A stretch of 64,000 nucleotides of DNA from the NCBI GenBank assembly GCA_934167965.1, contig CAKPMJ010000001.1, positions 62,001 through 126,000 on the forward strand. Direction: 5' to 3'. Positions within the stretch are counted from its first letter, which is position 1; every line of letters begins with the position of its first letter. Shown piece after piece: positions 25,973-36,281 of the stretch. This stretch comes from an uncultured Clostridia bacterium (GTDB taxonomy: Bacteria > Bacillota > Clostridia > TANB77 > CAG-508). Under the pieces are notes generated by a model. The model had not been told where the DNA came from and made no database searches. It saw only the letters and a program-made list of their open reading frames with translations. Both the position numbers and the translations under genes were made by a program.

Positions 25973-26458
25973 ATGTCAATATATCCAAAATTATATCTAA
26001 GTAGTGTAAAAGATATTACAATTGAAATTTTAAATAAAAATAATATAAAAGCCTTAATTCTAGACATAGACAATACATTAATAGACTATTATAAAAACTT
26101 GTCAGAAGATATAATAAAATGGGCAGCAGGTCTAAAACAGCAAGGGATAATATTATATATATTATCAAATACAAACAAAGAGGAAAAAGTAAGGACAGTA
26201 GCAGAAAAATTAAAAATAGAATATGAATTTTTTGCAAAAAAACCGTTTAAAAAGGGATTTATAAAAATACAAAAAAAATTAAATATACCAGAATCAAACA
26301 TTGGAGTTGTAGGAGACCAGATCTTTACAGATGTTATTGGAGGAAATAGATGTAATATGTTTACAATATTAGTAGATCCAATAGATAAAAAAGATTTTTG
26401 GTATACTGCATGGAAAAGACCAATTGAGGATAGAATAAAAAGAAAAATAAAAAAATAG
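25973..26458 (+). CDS. YqeG-family HAD phosphatase
   Basis: A HAD IIIA-type protein of 161 residues. Catalytic motif I is LDIDNTLIDY (about 31-40), motif II is LSNTNKEEKV, the motif III Lys is in FAKKPFKKGF and motif IV is VGDQIFTDVIGG. Length and the opening YPKLYLSSVKDI fit the YqeG family, which usually sits in an operon with ribosome or aromatic biosynthesis genes. The physiological substrate is not known. Confidence 0.9.
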   Translation: MSIYPKLYLSSVKDITIEILNKNNIKALILDIDNTLIDYYKNLSEDIIKWAAGLKQQGIILYILSNTNKEEKVRTVAEKLKIEYEFFAKKPFKKGFIKIQKKLNIPESNIGVVGDQIFTDVIGGNRCNMFTILVDPIDKKDFWYTAWKRPIEDRIKRKIKK

Positions 26459-26472
26459 CATAGGAGAAAAAC

Positions 26473-27231
26473 ATGTATTTTAATGATGTAAATATATTAT
26501 ATTACATAGGTGCAACAATACTAGGACTTATTGTTGGAGAATTTACAAATTGGCTAAATAAAAGGCTACCAGATTATAAAAAAGTATTTGAAAAAGGAGC
26601 ATTTAAAGAATATAAAGCTACTTTTAACCCAAGTTATATTTTAATGATTTTAACTGCAGTGATATATGTAGCATTATTGTACAAATTTGGAATAAGTAAT
26701 AAATTTATACAAAATCTAGACTTGATAAAATATTATATATTAACACCTATATTATTATCCACTTTTGTAATAGACTATCACTATCAAATTATACCAAATA
26801 GATTGGTACTTACAATGTTTGAAATAGGATTAGTATTTGTATTTATATATGGATTTTCTAATGTAGCAATATCAATAAATATGTTACTTGGAATGTTAGC
26901 AGGTGGAGGAATATTCTTAGGAATAACACTGCTTGGTGGATTAGTATATGGAAAAGAGGCAATGGGCCTTGGAGATGTAAAATTTATGGGAGCATTAGGA
27001 CTATATTTTGGATTAACAAATATAATACTAATAGCATTAATATCATTTTTAGTAGGAGCAATTTTAAGCATAATAATATTAGCTTTCAAAATAAAGAAAA
27101 CAGATGAATATATACCATTTGGACCATTTATAGTAATAGCAACATTTGTCATAATATTTATACCATATGAGTTAATAGTTACTGTATTGTTAAATATATT
27201 TACTCTTGGACTGTATAGTAAAAAATACTAA
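26473..27231 (+). CDS. Type IV prepilin peptidase (A24), without methylase zinc domain
   Basis: An integral membrane aspartic protease of 252 residues with about seven helices. The catalytic Asp residues are in FVIDYHYQIIPN and in the GxGDxK motif GLGDVKFMG. The usual N-terminal cytoplasmic CxxC pairs of the N-methylase domain are missing; a short basic loop (RLPDYKKVFEKGAFK) takes their place. It would cleave prepilins after Gly in KG|ITLI and is the obvious processing enzyme for the four prepilins in this window, two of which end 3-4 kb upstream. Confidence 0.92.
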   Translation: MYFNDVNILYYIGATILGLIVGEFTNWLNKRLPDYKKVFEKGAFKEYKATFNPSYILMILTAVIYVALLYKFGISNKFIQNLDLIKYYILTPILLSTFVIDYHYQIIPNRLVLTMFEIGLVFVFIYGFSNVAISINMLLGMLAGGGIFLGITLLGGLVYGKEAMGLGDVKFMGALGLYFGLTNIILIALISFLVGAILSIIILAFKIKKTDEYIPFGPFIVIATFVIIFIPYELIVTVLLNIFTLGLYSKKY

Positions 27232-27275
27232 AGCTAGAAAATAAAGACCTTTGGGATTGGGGGAATAAACGAACT

Positions 27276-28334
27276 ATGAATGATAGAATTAAAACATTAA
27301 GAAACAAAATGGCAGGATTAAATATAGAAGGAATGATAATAAGTAATCCTATAAATATAAAATATTTAACAGGGATAGAAGCAGAGGGAATATTTTTAAT
27401 TACAAGAAAAGAAAATATTTATATAACAGATGGAAGATATATTGAATATGTAAATAGCATACTGACACCTTTTGATGAAATAATAATTGATGATTTCAAA
27501 AATATATCAAAAGATGAATATGAAAATTTCTTTATGTTCTGTGAAAATGTTGGATTTGAAGAAAACTATGTTACTTATGCAAATTATAAAGAATATATGC
27601 ATAAATATAAAATAAATAATTTTGTAGAAGCAGAAACATTATTAGAACAATTAAGAATGCTAAAAGATGATGAAGAAATAAAAAATATAAAAAAAGCATG
27701 TAGAATAACAGATGACTGTTTTAAATTTTTATTAGAGTACATCAAAGTAGGAATGACAGAAAAGCAAATAGCAAGAAAAATTGAAGAATATTATAAGGAA
27801 AATGCAGATGGTCTATCATTTGATACAATAGTAGCTTCAGGTGAAAATTCATCAAAGCCACATGCAGTACCTAGTGACAGAAAGATCCAAGAACAAGATA
27901 TTATTACAATAGACATGGGATGTAAAATTAATGGATATTGTTCAGATATGACAAGAACAATTTTTGTTGGTGGTCAGACACCTGAACAAAAGAGAATATA
28001 TGATTTAGTTTTGGAAAATCAAGAAAAAGTTTTAAATGAAATTTGTGATGGAGCAATAATAAAAAATATTACAAAAGGATTAGTAACAAATTTTGAAGAT
28101 AAAGGATATGATTTAATACATGCATTAGGTCATGGAGTTGGGCTGGAAATCCACGAAAAACCTTATATAAATGCTAGAAATGAAAGCACGTTAAAAGAAG
28201 ATATGGTTATAACAGATGAACCAGGAATTTATATACCAGGGAATTTTGGAGTAAGGATAGAAGATACAGTATTAGTTACAAAGCAGGGAGCATTGGTATT
28301 GACAGAATCAAAGAAAGAGTGTATAATACTATAA
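27276..28334 (+). CDS. Xaa-Pro aminopeptidase, M24 family
   Basis: The protein is 352 residues with an N-terminal creatinase-like domain (about 1-125) and a C-terminal pita-bread fold. The metal ligands are the two Asp in TIDMGCKINGYCSDMTRT, the His in HALGHGVGLEIHE, and the Glu residues in ITDEPGIYI and VRIEDTVLV. It removes N-terminal residues preceding proline. It sits directly before efp, a common arrangement in Firmicutes. The ribosome binding site is weak (GGGGG about 13 bases upstream). Confidence 0.93.
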   Translation: MNDRIKTLRNKMAGLNIEGMIISNPINIKYLTGIEAEGIFLITRKENIYITDGRYIEYVNSILTPFDEIIIDDFKNISKDEYENFFMFCENVGFEENYVTYANYKEYMHKYKINNFVEAETLLEQLRMLKDDEEIKNIKKACRITDDCFKFLLEYIKVGMTEKQIARKIEEYYKENADGLSFDTIVASGENSSKPHAVPSDRKIQEQDIITIDMGCKINGYCSDMTRTIFVGGQTPEQKRIYDLVLENQEKVLNEICDGAIIKNITKGLVTNFEDKGYDLIHALGHGVGLEIHEKPYINARNESTLKEDMVITDEPGIYIPGNFGVRIEDTVLVTKQGALVLTESKKECIIL

Positions 28335-28365
28335 GTTTAAAAAATATTAAGGAGGAATAATATAT

Positions 28366-28932
28366 ATGGCAGCAGTATATTCAGCAGGAGATTTTAGAAA
28401 TGGAACAACATTTGAAATGGAAGGAAACGTATTTAGAGTAGTAGAATTCCAACACGTAAAACCAGGAAAGGGATCAGCATTTGTAAGAACAAAATTAAAA
28501 AACGTTATAACAGGTGCAGTATTAGAAAAAACATTTAATCCATCAGACAAATTCCCAGGAGCAGAAATTGAAAAGAAAGAAATGCAATATCTATATAATG
28601 ATGGAGATTTATATTATTTTATGGATAATGATACTTATGATCAAATACCATTAAATAAAGAACAATTAGGAGATTGTTTAAAATACCTAAAAGAAAACAT
28701 GATGGTTAAAATAGTATCATATAAAGGAAATGTATTTGCAGTAGAACCACCTATATTTGTAGAATTAGAAGTTACTTACACAGAACCAGGATTTGCTGGA
28801 AACACAACAACTACATCAGGAAAACCAGCTACACTTGAGACAGGATTAGAACTTCAAGTACCTATGTTTATAAATATTGGTGATGTATTAAGAATAGATA
28901 CTCGTACATGTGAATACATGGAAAGAGTTTAA
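28366..28932 (+). CDS. efp: Elongation factor P
   Basis: Three beta-barrel domains in 188 residues. The KOW-like N-terminal domain carries the loop KPGKGSAF whose Lys contacts the P-site tRNA. The C-terminal OB domain ends in DTRTCEYMERV. It relieves ribosome stalling at polyproline. AAGGAGGA lies 10 bases upstream of the start. It is in an operon with pepP upstream and a zinc-ribbon gene downstream. Confidence 0.97.
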   Translation: MAAVYSAGDFRNGTTFEMEGNVFRVVEFQHVKPGKGSAFVRTKLKNVITGAVLEKTFNPSDKFPGAEIEKKEMQYLYNDGDLYYFMDNDTYDQIPLNKEQLGDCLKYLKENMMVKIVSYKGNVFAVEPPIFVELEVTYTEPGFAGNTTTTSGKPATLETGLELQVPMFINIGDVLRIDTRTCEYMERV

Positions 28933-28949
28933 TAAGAAAGGAAACTTAG

Positions 28950-29390
28950 ATGATTAAAGACTTAAAAAATGAAATGAATAATTTCATGCAAGATATAGAA
29001 ACAAAAATTACAAACCAAGAAGAACGAGATTTTATATTAGATAGAACTGCACAATTATTTAATGTAATTGTAGATGAAATGGAAAATGTTTTAGATTATA
29101 AAACTAACGAAATTCAAGCATTAGAAAGTAAACAAAAAGAGATAGATGGAAAAATGGATGATATGGAAGCAGTTTTAAAAAATATAACTAGAGACATTTA
29201 TGAAGATGAAGAGGATTTCGAAATAATTTGCCCATACTGCAATAATGAGTTTGATGCAGATGTGGATGAAAATGTTACAGAAGTTGTTTGCCCAGAATGT
29301 GAAAATACAATTGAACTTGATTGGGGAATAGAAGAAGACAATAATTGTAATGGCAATTGTTCTGGTTGCAATGGATGTGGAAATGAATAG
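28950..29390 (+). CDS. Zinc-ribbon protein with helical N-terminus (CD1247-like)
   Basis: The first 90 or so of its 146 residues form a helical/coiled region; then comes a zinc ribbon CPYCNNEFDADVDENVTEVVCPEC (residues around 100-123). A short Cys/Asn/Gly tail CNGNCSGCNGCGNE could bind additional metal. The position after efp is shared with CD1247-type proteins of Clostridia; I base the name on that and on the layout. The function is unknown. Confidence 0.75.
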   Translation: MIKDLKNEMNNFMQDIETKITNQEERDFILDRTAQLFNVIVDEMENVLDYKTNEIQALESKQKEIDGKMDDMEAVLKNITRDIYEDEEDFEIICPYCNNEFDADVDENVTEVVCPECENTIELDWGIEEDNNCNGNCSGCNGCGNE

Positions 29391-29399
29391 AATAAATTT

Positions 29400-29434
29400 A
29401 AGGTATGCATAAAATGTATGTATGCCTTATTTTT
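29400..29434 (+). terminator. Rho-independent terminator after the zinc-ribbon gene
   Basis: AAGGTATGCATA pairs with TATGTATGCCTT (two G-U pairs), followed by ATTTTT. Confidence 0.85.
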
Positions 29435-29461
29435 GACCATATTATATTTTTGTGTTATAAT
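29433..29461 (+). promoter_or_regulatory. Promoter for the Nudix gene
   Basis: TTGACC, 17 bases, TATAAT, with an upstream TGT (extended -10). Confidence 0.8.
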
Positions 29462-29515
29462 TAATATATAGTCTAAAATGGCTAGACAATAAAAACAAAA
29501 AGGAGAAATCACAGG

Positions 29516-30091
29516 ATGAAAAATTGGACATTAGAAAAGGAAGAAAGAGTATTTCAAACTCCTCGGATGGAAGGCGTAAAAGCAACTTATGTTGCAGATG
29601 ATGGTGAGAGGTTTACTCATACTATCATAAAATCACAGCCATCAGTTGCAGTTATTGTTAAAAATGACAAAGATCAAATTGCTTTCATTAAACAAATGAG
29701 ATCCACTACTGGAGAGTACTATATGGAAATCCCTGCTGGATTACTTAATGAAGGCGAAGATTCAATAATTGACGCTGCTAAAAGAGAAGTACGTGAAGAA
29801 AGTGGCTACATTGTAAAAGATGTACAGCAGCTTGTAAAAGGTCCTTCGCTTTTAGACCCTTCAAAATCAAATGAGGATTTCGGTGTAGCAATTGCTACAG
29901 CTGTTTCAAAAAAATCCAGATGTTTGGATGAAAGTGAACACATCGATAAATCCATTGTTTGGATTGATGAGATGGAAGTCTTTGAAAGATTGCATGATCA
30001 AATGAAGAATGGTAAGTCTTTCTATGAGGGATTATATTTAAGCGGATATACTATGTATGCGCTTTTAAGCTATTATTTCCTTGAAATTTAA
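29516..30091 (+). CDS. Nudix hydrolase (ADP-ribose pyrophosphatase-like)
   Basis: The protein is 191 residues. The Nudix box is complete: GLLNEGEDSIIDAAKREVREESGYI (about 82-106), with the preceding MEIPAG strand typical of ADP-sugar pyrophosphatases. It would hydrolyse ADP-ribose or a related nucleoside diphosphate compound. It stands alone between its own promoter and terminator. Its codons are more varied (CTT, GCT, CGT, TCC) than the strongly A-ending codons of its neighbours, hinting at a different history. Confidence 0.9.
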   Translation: MKNWTLEKEERVFQTPRMEGVKATYVADDGERFTHTIIKSQPSVAVIVKNDKDQIAFIKQMRSTTGEYYMEIPAGLLNEGEDSIIDAAKREVREESGYIVKDVQQLVKGPSLLDPSKSNEDFGVAIATAVSKKSRCLDESEHIDKSIVWIDEMEVFERLHDQMKNGKSFYEGLYLSGYTMYALLSYYFLEI

Positions 30092-30095
30092 CTCC

Positions 30096-30128
30096 AACTC
30101 CACTTACATTATGTAGGTGGAGTTTTTT
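30096..30128 (+). terminator. Rho-independent terminator after the Nudix gene
   Basis: AACTCCACTTAC pairs with GTAGGTGGAGTT around ATTAT, followed by TTTT. Confidence 0.9.
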
Positions 30129-30151
30129 ATGCCCTATAAAGTCTAAAACGA

Positions 30152-30180
30152 TTGAATTTTGTAAAAAAATATGATATAAT
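30152..30180 (+). promoter_or_regulatory. Promoter for miaB
   Basis: TTGAAT, 17 bases, TATAAT, with an upstream TGA (extended -10). Confidence 0.75.
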
Positions 30181-30215
30181 GGCTACCGAATGAAATAAAG
30201 AGAGGAAACCTATAC

Positions 30216-31655
30216 ATGAACGAAATAGAAGAAATAAAAAAGCAAAAAAAATATATGGACAAAATAGCAAAAATAAATAAAGGTAAAGAATTAAAATATG
30301 CAATAATGACAATGGGATGTCAACTAAATGAAAATGACTCAGAAAAACTAAGTGGTATGTTAGAAAAAATGGGATACAAAAAAATAGAAAAATTAGAAGA
30401 GGCAGATTTAGTAATCTTTAATACATGTTGTGTTCGTGAAAATGCAGAAGAAAGACTATTCGGAAAGGTAGGAGAATTAAAAAATATAAAAGCCAAAAGA
30501 GATTTAATAATTGCAATCGGTGGATGTATGATGCAAGAAGAACATATACAAGAAAAAATAAAGAAATCATATCCTTATGTAGATATAATATTTGGAACAC
30601 ACACATTGCATAAACTACCAGAAGATATTGATAAAGTATTAGAACAAAGAAAAAAAGTAAAAGATGTAATAGATATAGATGGTAAAGTATATGAAGATTT
30701 GCCAATAATAAGAGACAGTAGAGTACAAGCATCAATAACTATAATGTATGGATGCAACAATTTTTGTAGCTATTGTATAGTGCCTTATGTAAGGGGAAGG
30801 GAAAGAAGTAGAAAGCCAAAAGATATAATCAGAGAAATAGAAGAAGTTGTAGTTCAAGGGTATAAAGAAATAATGCTTTTAGGTCAAAATGTAAATTCAT
30901 ATCTAAGAAGTGAAATGGAACAAATAAAACAAGGAAAATTAATAGATGAACAAGGAGATTATAAAGAAATCGATTCATTTGCAAAACTATTAAGAGCAGT
31001 AAACGAGATACCAGGAGTTGAAAGAATTAGATTTGTATCACCACATCCAAAAGATTTTACTATAGATGTAATTGAAGCAATAAGAGATTGTGACAAAGTA
31101 TGCAAATTTGTACATTTACCTTTACAATCAGGAAGTAGCAAAATGCTAAAAATTATGAATAGAAAATACACAAAAGAGCAATACTTAGATTTAGTAAAAA
31201 CAATGAAAGAAATGATACCAGAAATTAAATTTTCAACAGACATAATAGTAGGATTTGCAGGAGAAACAGAGGAAGATTTTGAAGATACTTTAGATGTAGT
31301 AAGACAAGTTAGATTTGAACAAGTATTTATGTTTATATATTCAAGGAGAGTGGGAACACCAGGAGATAAGATGTCTAACCAAATACCAGAAGATATTAAG
31401 CATAAAAGATTTGATAGATTGAAGGAATTAGTTGAAAATCAAATTGCAGAAGATAATGAAGAATATATAGGGTCAATACAAAGCATATTAGTTGAAGGAC
31501 CAAGCAAAGGAAATGAGCAAATGTTGACAGGTAGAACAGAAACTAATAGACCTGTAGTATTTGAAGGAAAAGAAAATTTGATAAATACAATGGTTAAAGT
31601 AAAAATAACTGAAGACCATATGTGGTACTTTAAGGGAGATGTAGTACGTGATTAA
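30216..31655 (+). CDS. miaB: tRNA-2-methylthio-N6-dimethylallyladenosine synthase MiaB
   Basis: A radical SAM methylthiotransferase of 479 residues. The N-terminal UPF0004 domain has Cys in MTMGCQLN, FNTCCVRENA and GGCMMQ. The radical SAM cluster is CNNFCSYCIVPYVRGRERSR. A C-terminal TRAM domain is present (about 400-475). It adds methylthio to i6A37 of tRNAs reading UNN codons. The next gene overlaps its last 8 bases. Confidence 0.97.
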   Translation: MNEIEEIKKQKKYMDKIAKINKGKELKYAIMTMGCQLNENDSEKLSGMLEKMGYKKIEKLEEADLVIFNTCCVRENAEERLFGKVGELKNIKAKRDLIIAIGGCMMQEEHIQEKIKKSYPYVDIIFGTHTLHKLPEDIDKVLEQRKKVKDVIDIDGKVYEDLPIIRDSRVQASITIMYGCNNFCSYCIVPYVRGRERSRKPKDIIREIEEVVVQGYKEIMLLGQNVNSYLRSEMEQIKQGKLIDEQGDYKEIDSFAKLLRAVNEIPGVERIRFVSPHPKDFTIDVIEAIRDCDKVCKFVHLPLQSGSSKMLKIMNRKYTKEQYLDLVKTMKEMIPEIKFSTDIIVGFAGETEEDFEDTLDVVRQVRFEQVFMFIYSRRVGTPGDKMSNQIPEDIKHKRFDRLKELVENQIAEDNEEYIGSIQSILVEGPSKGNEQMLTGRTETNRPVVFEGKENLINTMVKVKITEDHMWYFKGDVVRD

Positions 31656-32400
31656 TATAACTGAAAAAGAATTTTTTAAGTATTTAGAGAAATATGCAGA
31701 TAACCAAATTTCAATGAAACAATTAATAGAGAGATTAGAATCGGATTATAGAACAGTAAACAATAAGATAATGGAAATGTCTATAATAAACCCAAGTCTA
31801 TATTATAAGATAGTAACAAGCCATCCATATAAGCAAAAAAGTCGAACAGACATAGATTTTGAGGCATTAATGATTTATATTATAAAAACAAAAATTACCA
31901 TAGAAGAAGCTGTAGAAACGTTTAACATATCAAGAAGAACTATACAGCGCAGAGTTAATGAAATCAAGGACACAAACCCTGATTTATATAAATTATTTAA
32001 AATATCTGTGGGAAAAGATAAAAAAGCTCTTAATAATCAATATATAAATGATAAAATAGAACAACTTAAGTATAAACAAGTTGTAATTGGAGATGTAAAT
32101 GATGAAAGAGAAAAATTCTTACTTGATATAGAGAAGGAGTTTAATAAATTAATTGCAACAGGTATGTCAGAAGAACAAGCTGCAAAAGAAATGGGATATA
32201 CGAAGAGATATATACATAGAGCTTTAAATGAATTGTATAGATTAGAAATAGAGAAAAATATAATAAAAGATAATAATAAATCAAAGGAATTCAGGAAAAA
32301 TTTAAGCGATATGACTCAATATACAGATGAAGAAACAAAAGTAGAAAAACAAATAGTTTTACATGATCAAAAAAATGAAGAAAAAAATAGTGAAAGATAA
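31648..32400 (+). CDS. Putative DNA-binding protein with repeated helix-turn-helix motifs
   Basis: A soluble protein of 250 residues starting at GTG (31648), with GGGAG upstream inside miaB. Three helix-turn-helix-like units can be seen: QISMKQLIERLESDYRTVNNKI (about 18-40), ITIEEAVETFNISRRTIQRRV (about 83-104) and MSEEQAAKEMGYTKRYIHRAL (about 175-196). The C-terminal tail is charged. The repeats resemble SpoIIID/homeodomain-like HTHs. The target and role are unknown; the position between miaB and mutS gives no direct clue. Confidence 0.7.
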   Translation: MINITEKEFFKYLEKYADNQISMKQLIERLESDYRTVNNKIMEMSIINPSLYYKIVTSHPYKQKSRTDIDFEALMIYIIKTKITIEEAVETFNISRRTIQRRVNEIKDTNPDLYKLFKISVGKDKKALNNQYINDKIEQLKYKQVVIGDVNDEREKFLLDIEKEFNKLIATGMSEEQAAKEMGYTKRYIHRALNELYRLEIEKNIIKDNNKSKEFRKNLSDMTQYTDEETKVEKQIVLHDQKNEEKNSER

Positions 32401-32423
32401 GAAAGGTAAGTGAACTAATAAAT

Positions 32424-35049
32424 ATGGTAGATAAAGAGAAATGCTCTCCAATGATGCAAAAATATTTAGAAACAAAAGAACAATATAAAGATTGCATATT
32501 GTTCTATAGGTTGGGAGACTTCTATGAGATGTTCTTTGATGATGCAATACTTGTATCAAGAGAATTAGAAATAACATTAACAGGAAAAGATTGTGGATTA
32601 GAAGAAAGAGCACCAATGGCAGGAATTCCACATCATGCAGCAGAGGGGTATATAGCAAGGCTTATTAGTAAGGGATACAAAGTAGCTATATGTGAGCAAT
32701 TAACAGATCCTAAGACTACAAAAGGAATTGTAGAAAGAGGTGTAATCAAAGTTGTAACACCAGGAACAGTAGTAGAATCAAATATGCTAGAAGAAAGAAA
32801 GAATAATTATATAATGTCTATATATAAAGCAGGAATCTTTTTTCGGTTTAGCGGTAAGTGATATATCTACTGGAGAGTTTTATAGTAGTCAAATAAAAGA
32901 AGAAAACAATTTTGCCCTTCTACTAGATGAACTTGCAAGGTTTACACCATCAGAACTTATAATAAATAAATTAATGTCAGAATCAACAGATGAGATGTCA
33001 AAAATAAAAGAAAGATTTCCAAGTACATATATAACAAACTTTGAAGACAAATATTTTGAAGATAATGTTCAAAAAATAAAGGAAAGGTTTGAAATATTAG
33101 ATAATAAAGGAAACAAAGTAAGTGACTTAGATGAAAGATTACTAGCTGTTTCTGCAATAAATGCTTTGACAGAGTATTTAACTCAAACTCAAATGACATC
33201 ATTAGAACATATAAACAAAATAAATATATACTCAATATCAAGATATATGTCGTTAGATATAAATGCTAGAAGAAATTTAGAAATTACTGAGAAGATGAGA
33301 GATAAATCTAAAAAAGGAACTCTTCTTTGGGTTTTAGATAAAACATCTACATCAATGGGAGGTAGACTACTTAGGAGATGGTTAAGTGATCCACTAATTG
33401 ATGTAATGGAAATAAATAAAAGATTAGATTCAGTAAAAGAATTAAAAGATAACATTATCTTAAGAGGAGAAGTTGTAGATAACCTAAAAAAGGTTTACGA
33501 TATAGAAAGATTAGCAGGAAAATTGGCATACGGAAATAGCACACCAAGAGATATGATAACTATAAAGAACTCTTTAAGCAAGTTACCAGAAGTTAAGAAA
33601 GTATTAGAAAACTGTAAATCAAATTTACTTAAAGAATTATATGAAAATTTAGATGAACTTCAAGACATGCATGAACTTGTTGAAAAATCAATAGTAGACG
33701 ATCCACCTATGAATACAAAAGATGGTGGGTATATAAAAATGGGATATGATGATCAAATAGACTTACTAAAAACTACAACAGTTGAAGGTAAAAATTGGCT
33801 TATGCAATTAGAAGCGGATGAAAGGGAAAAGACAGGAATAAAATCTCTTAAAGTAGGATTTAATAAAGTATTTGGATATTATATCGAAGTTACAAATACA
33901 TATAAATCACAAGTTCCTGATAGATATATAAGAAAGCAAACATTGACAAATGGAGAAAGATATATAACAGAAGAGCTTAAGAATTTAGAAAATCAAATAT
34001 TGGGAGCAGAAGAAAGAGTTATAAAATTAGAGCTAGAAGCATTTGACAAGATTAGAAAACAAATGGCATCAAATGTTAGAAGATTTCAGAAATCAGCAGA
34101 AGTAATATCAACATTAGATGTTATTGCATCATTTGCACAAGTTGCAGAAGACATGAATTACTGTATGCCAGAAGTAACAAGCAGTGGAATACTAGACATC
34201 AAAGAAGGAAGACATCCTGTAATAGAAAAAATGATGCCTTTTGGAAGTTTTGTTTCAAATGATACATATTTAGACAAAGGTGAAAATAGATTATCAATAA
34301 TAACAGGACCAAACATGGCTGGTAAGTCTACATATATGAGACAAGTAGCATTAATAACATTAATGGCACAGGTAGGAAGTTTTGTACCAGCAACATCAGC
34401 AAAAATAGGGATTGTTGATAAAATATTTACAAGAGTGGGAGCTTCAGATGATTTAAGTATGGGACAAAGTACTTTCATGGTAGAAATGATGGAAGTTGCT
34501 ACAATTTTAAAAGAAGCAACTGAAAATAGTTTAGTTATATTAGACGAAATTGGAAGAGGAACGTCAACTTTTGATGGATTATCTATTGCATGGGCAGTAG
34601 CTGAATTTATTGCTAATAAAGAAAGATGTGGAGCAAAGACATTATTTGCAACACATTATCATGAATTAACAGATTTAGAAGATAAAATAGACGGGATAAA
34701 GAATTATTCTATAGCAGTTAAAGAAAAAGGAGAAGATATAATATTTTTACGTAAAATTGTTAGAGGAGGTACAGATGAAAGTTATGGTATTCACGTTGCT
34801 CGTTTAGCAGGTGTACCTAAAGATGTAACTTCTAGAGCAAATGAGATCTTACGCTCGATTGAAAGAAAGAGTGTTTTAAATAGTAAAAATATAGAGAAAA
34901 AAGATAAGAAGCAAGTTGATGGTCAATTTGATATGTTTAATTTTAAATTGGCAGAAATTGCACAAGAACTCGATAAGGTTAATCTTAATGAATTAACTCC
35001 TATAGATGCTCTTAATACTTTAGTTAGAATCAAAGAAAAGATGAAATAG
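32424..35049 (+). pseudogene. mutS: DNA mismatch repair protein MutS, interrupted by a +1 frameshift
   Basis: The first 138 or so codons (32424-32837) encode the normal MutS start (CSPMMQKYLETKEQY, FYRLGDFYEMFF). At a T6 run (32838-32843) the frame slips and stops at 32861. With T5 the protein would read IFFGLAVSDISTGEFYSSQIKEE and continue without further damage to 35049. The second frame holds the connector, lever, clamp and ATPase domains: GPNMAGKST, DEIGRGTSTFDG and THYHELTDLE. The intact protein would be about 875 residues. It is either a genuine loss or slippage allele making the cell a mutator, or an assembly error. No mutL follows. Confidence 0.9.
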
Positions 35050-35078
35050 GTTTATTTAAGAAAGGAAATGATTTTTAA

Positions 35079-36263
35079 ATGGAAAACAAAATAAAAATAA
35101 CACCAATAACAATATTAACAGGTTATTTAGGTGCTGGAAAAACAACACTAATGAATCACATACTAAACAATAGGGAAGGATATAAAGTAGCAGTAATAGT
35201 AAATGACATTGGTGAAGTAAATATAGATGCAAAATTAATAGCAGATGGTGGATTTATACAAGAAGAAGATAAAGGAAATGTAGTACCATTATCAAATGGA
35301 TGTATATGTTGTACATTAAAAGAAGACTTAATGAATCAAATAGTAGAAATATTAAAAACACAAAAATTTGATTATATATTAATAGAAGCAAGTGGAATAT
35401 GTGAGCCATTGCCAATAGCACAAACTATAGAAATGTTGTCTCAATCAACTGTAAATTATGGACTACCTAAAATATGCAGGTTAGACAATGTGGTAACAGT
35501 AGTAGATGCTTTACGATTAGCTACTGAATTTGGTTGTGGAGAAGATTTAGAAAAAGAAGACTTAGATGAAGAAGATATTGAAAACTTACTGATCCAACAA
35601 ATAGAATTCTGCAATGTAATTGTATTGAATAAAGTAGATGAAGTAACAGAAGAACAATTAAATCAAGTAAAATCAGTAATAAGACATCTTCAACCAACAG
35701 CAAAAATAATTGAAACAAATTATGCGAAAGTTCCAGTAAAAGATATAATGTTTACAAATAACTTTGATTTTGAAGAAATTGCGACATCTGCCGGATGGGT
35801 AAAAGAGTTAGAAAGAGAAGATAACGAAGAAATGGAACATCACCATCATGAAGAGCATCATCACCATGATCACGACCATGATGAAGGAGAAGCAGAAGAA
35901 TATGGAATATCTACATTTGTGTATACTTCAAGAAAACCATTTAATGAGATGAAATTCAACAAATATGTAAATGAAAAATTACCATCAAATGTAATCAGAT
36001 GTAAAGGCTTAGTATGGTTTGCAAATGATAATGATATGTCTTATTTATTTGAACAAGCAGGAAGACAAATGAGTTTATCAGAAGCAGGTTATTGGCTTGC
36101 AACAGCACCAAAAGAAGAACTTAAAGAAATGATTGCTCAAAACCCAGAAATTATGAATAATTGGGACAAAGAAGTTGGAGATAGAATGATTAAATTAGTA
36201 TTTATAGGAAGAAAAATGGATAAAGAGCAAATTATCTATGACCTAGATGATTGTATAAACTAA
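35079..36263 (+). CDS. CobW/G3E-family GTPase, putative metal chaperone
   Basis: A G3E GTPase of 394 residues. Walker A is GYLGAGKTT (about 14-22), the metal-binding motif is NGCICCTL (CxCC, about 73-80), Mg/Walker B is LIEASGI and the base-recognition motif is LNKVDE. A His-rich loop (HHHHEEHHHHDHDHD, about 255-270) precedes the C-terminal CobW_C domain. The family delivers zinc or cobalt to client enzymes. The His-rich loop favours zinc or nickel handling; no Zur box is evident upstream. Confidence 0.93.
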   Translation: MENKIKITPITILTGYLGAGKTTLMNHILNNREGYKVAVIVNDIGEVNIDAKLIADGGFIQEEDKGNVVPLSNGCICCTLKEDLMNQIVEILKTQKFDYILIEASGICEPLPIAQTIEMLSQSTVNYGLPKICRLDNVVTVVDALRLATEFGCGEDLEKEDLDEEDIENLLIQQIEFCNVIVLNKVDEVTEEQLNQVKSVIRHLQPTAKIIETNYAKVPVKDIMFTNNFDFEEIATSAGWVKELEREDNEEMEHHHHEEHHHHDHDHDEGEAEEYGISTFVYTSRKPFNEMKFNKYVNEKLPSNVIRCKGLVWFANDNDMSYLFEQAGRQMSLSEAGYWLATAPKEELKEMIAQNPEIMNNWDKEVGDRMIKLVFIGRKMDKEQIIYDLDDCIN

Positions 36264-36281
36264 TAGTGAAGGATTTTAATA

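Noticed and set aside
32974..35049. Separate gene for a short MutS-like protein
   Set aside because: It lacks a start region and continues the frameshifted mutS exactly; a single T removal joins the two.
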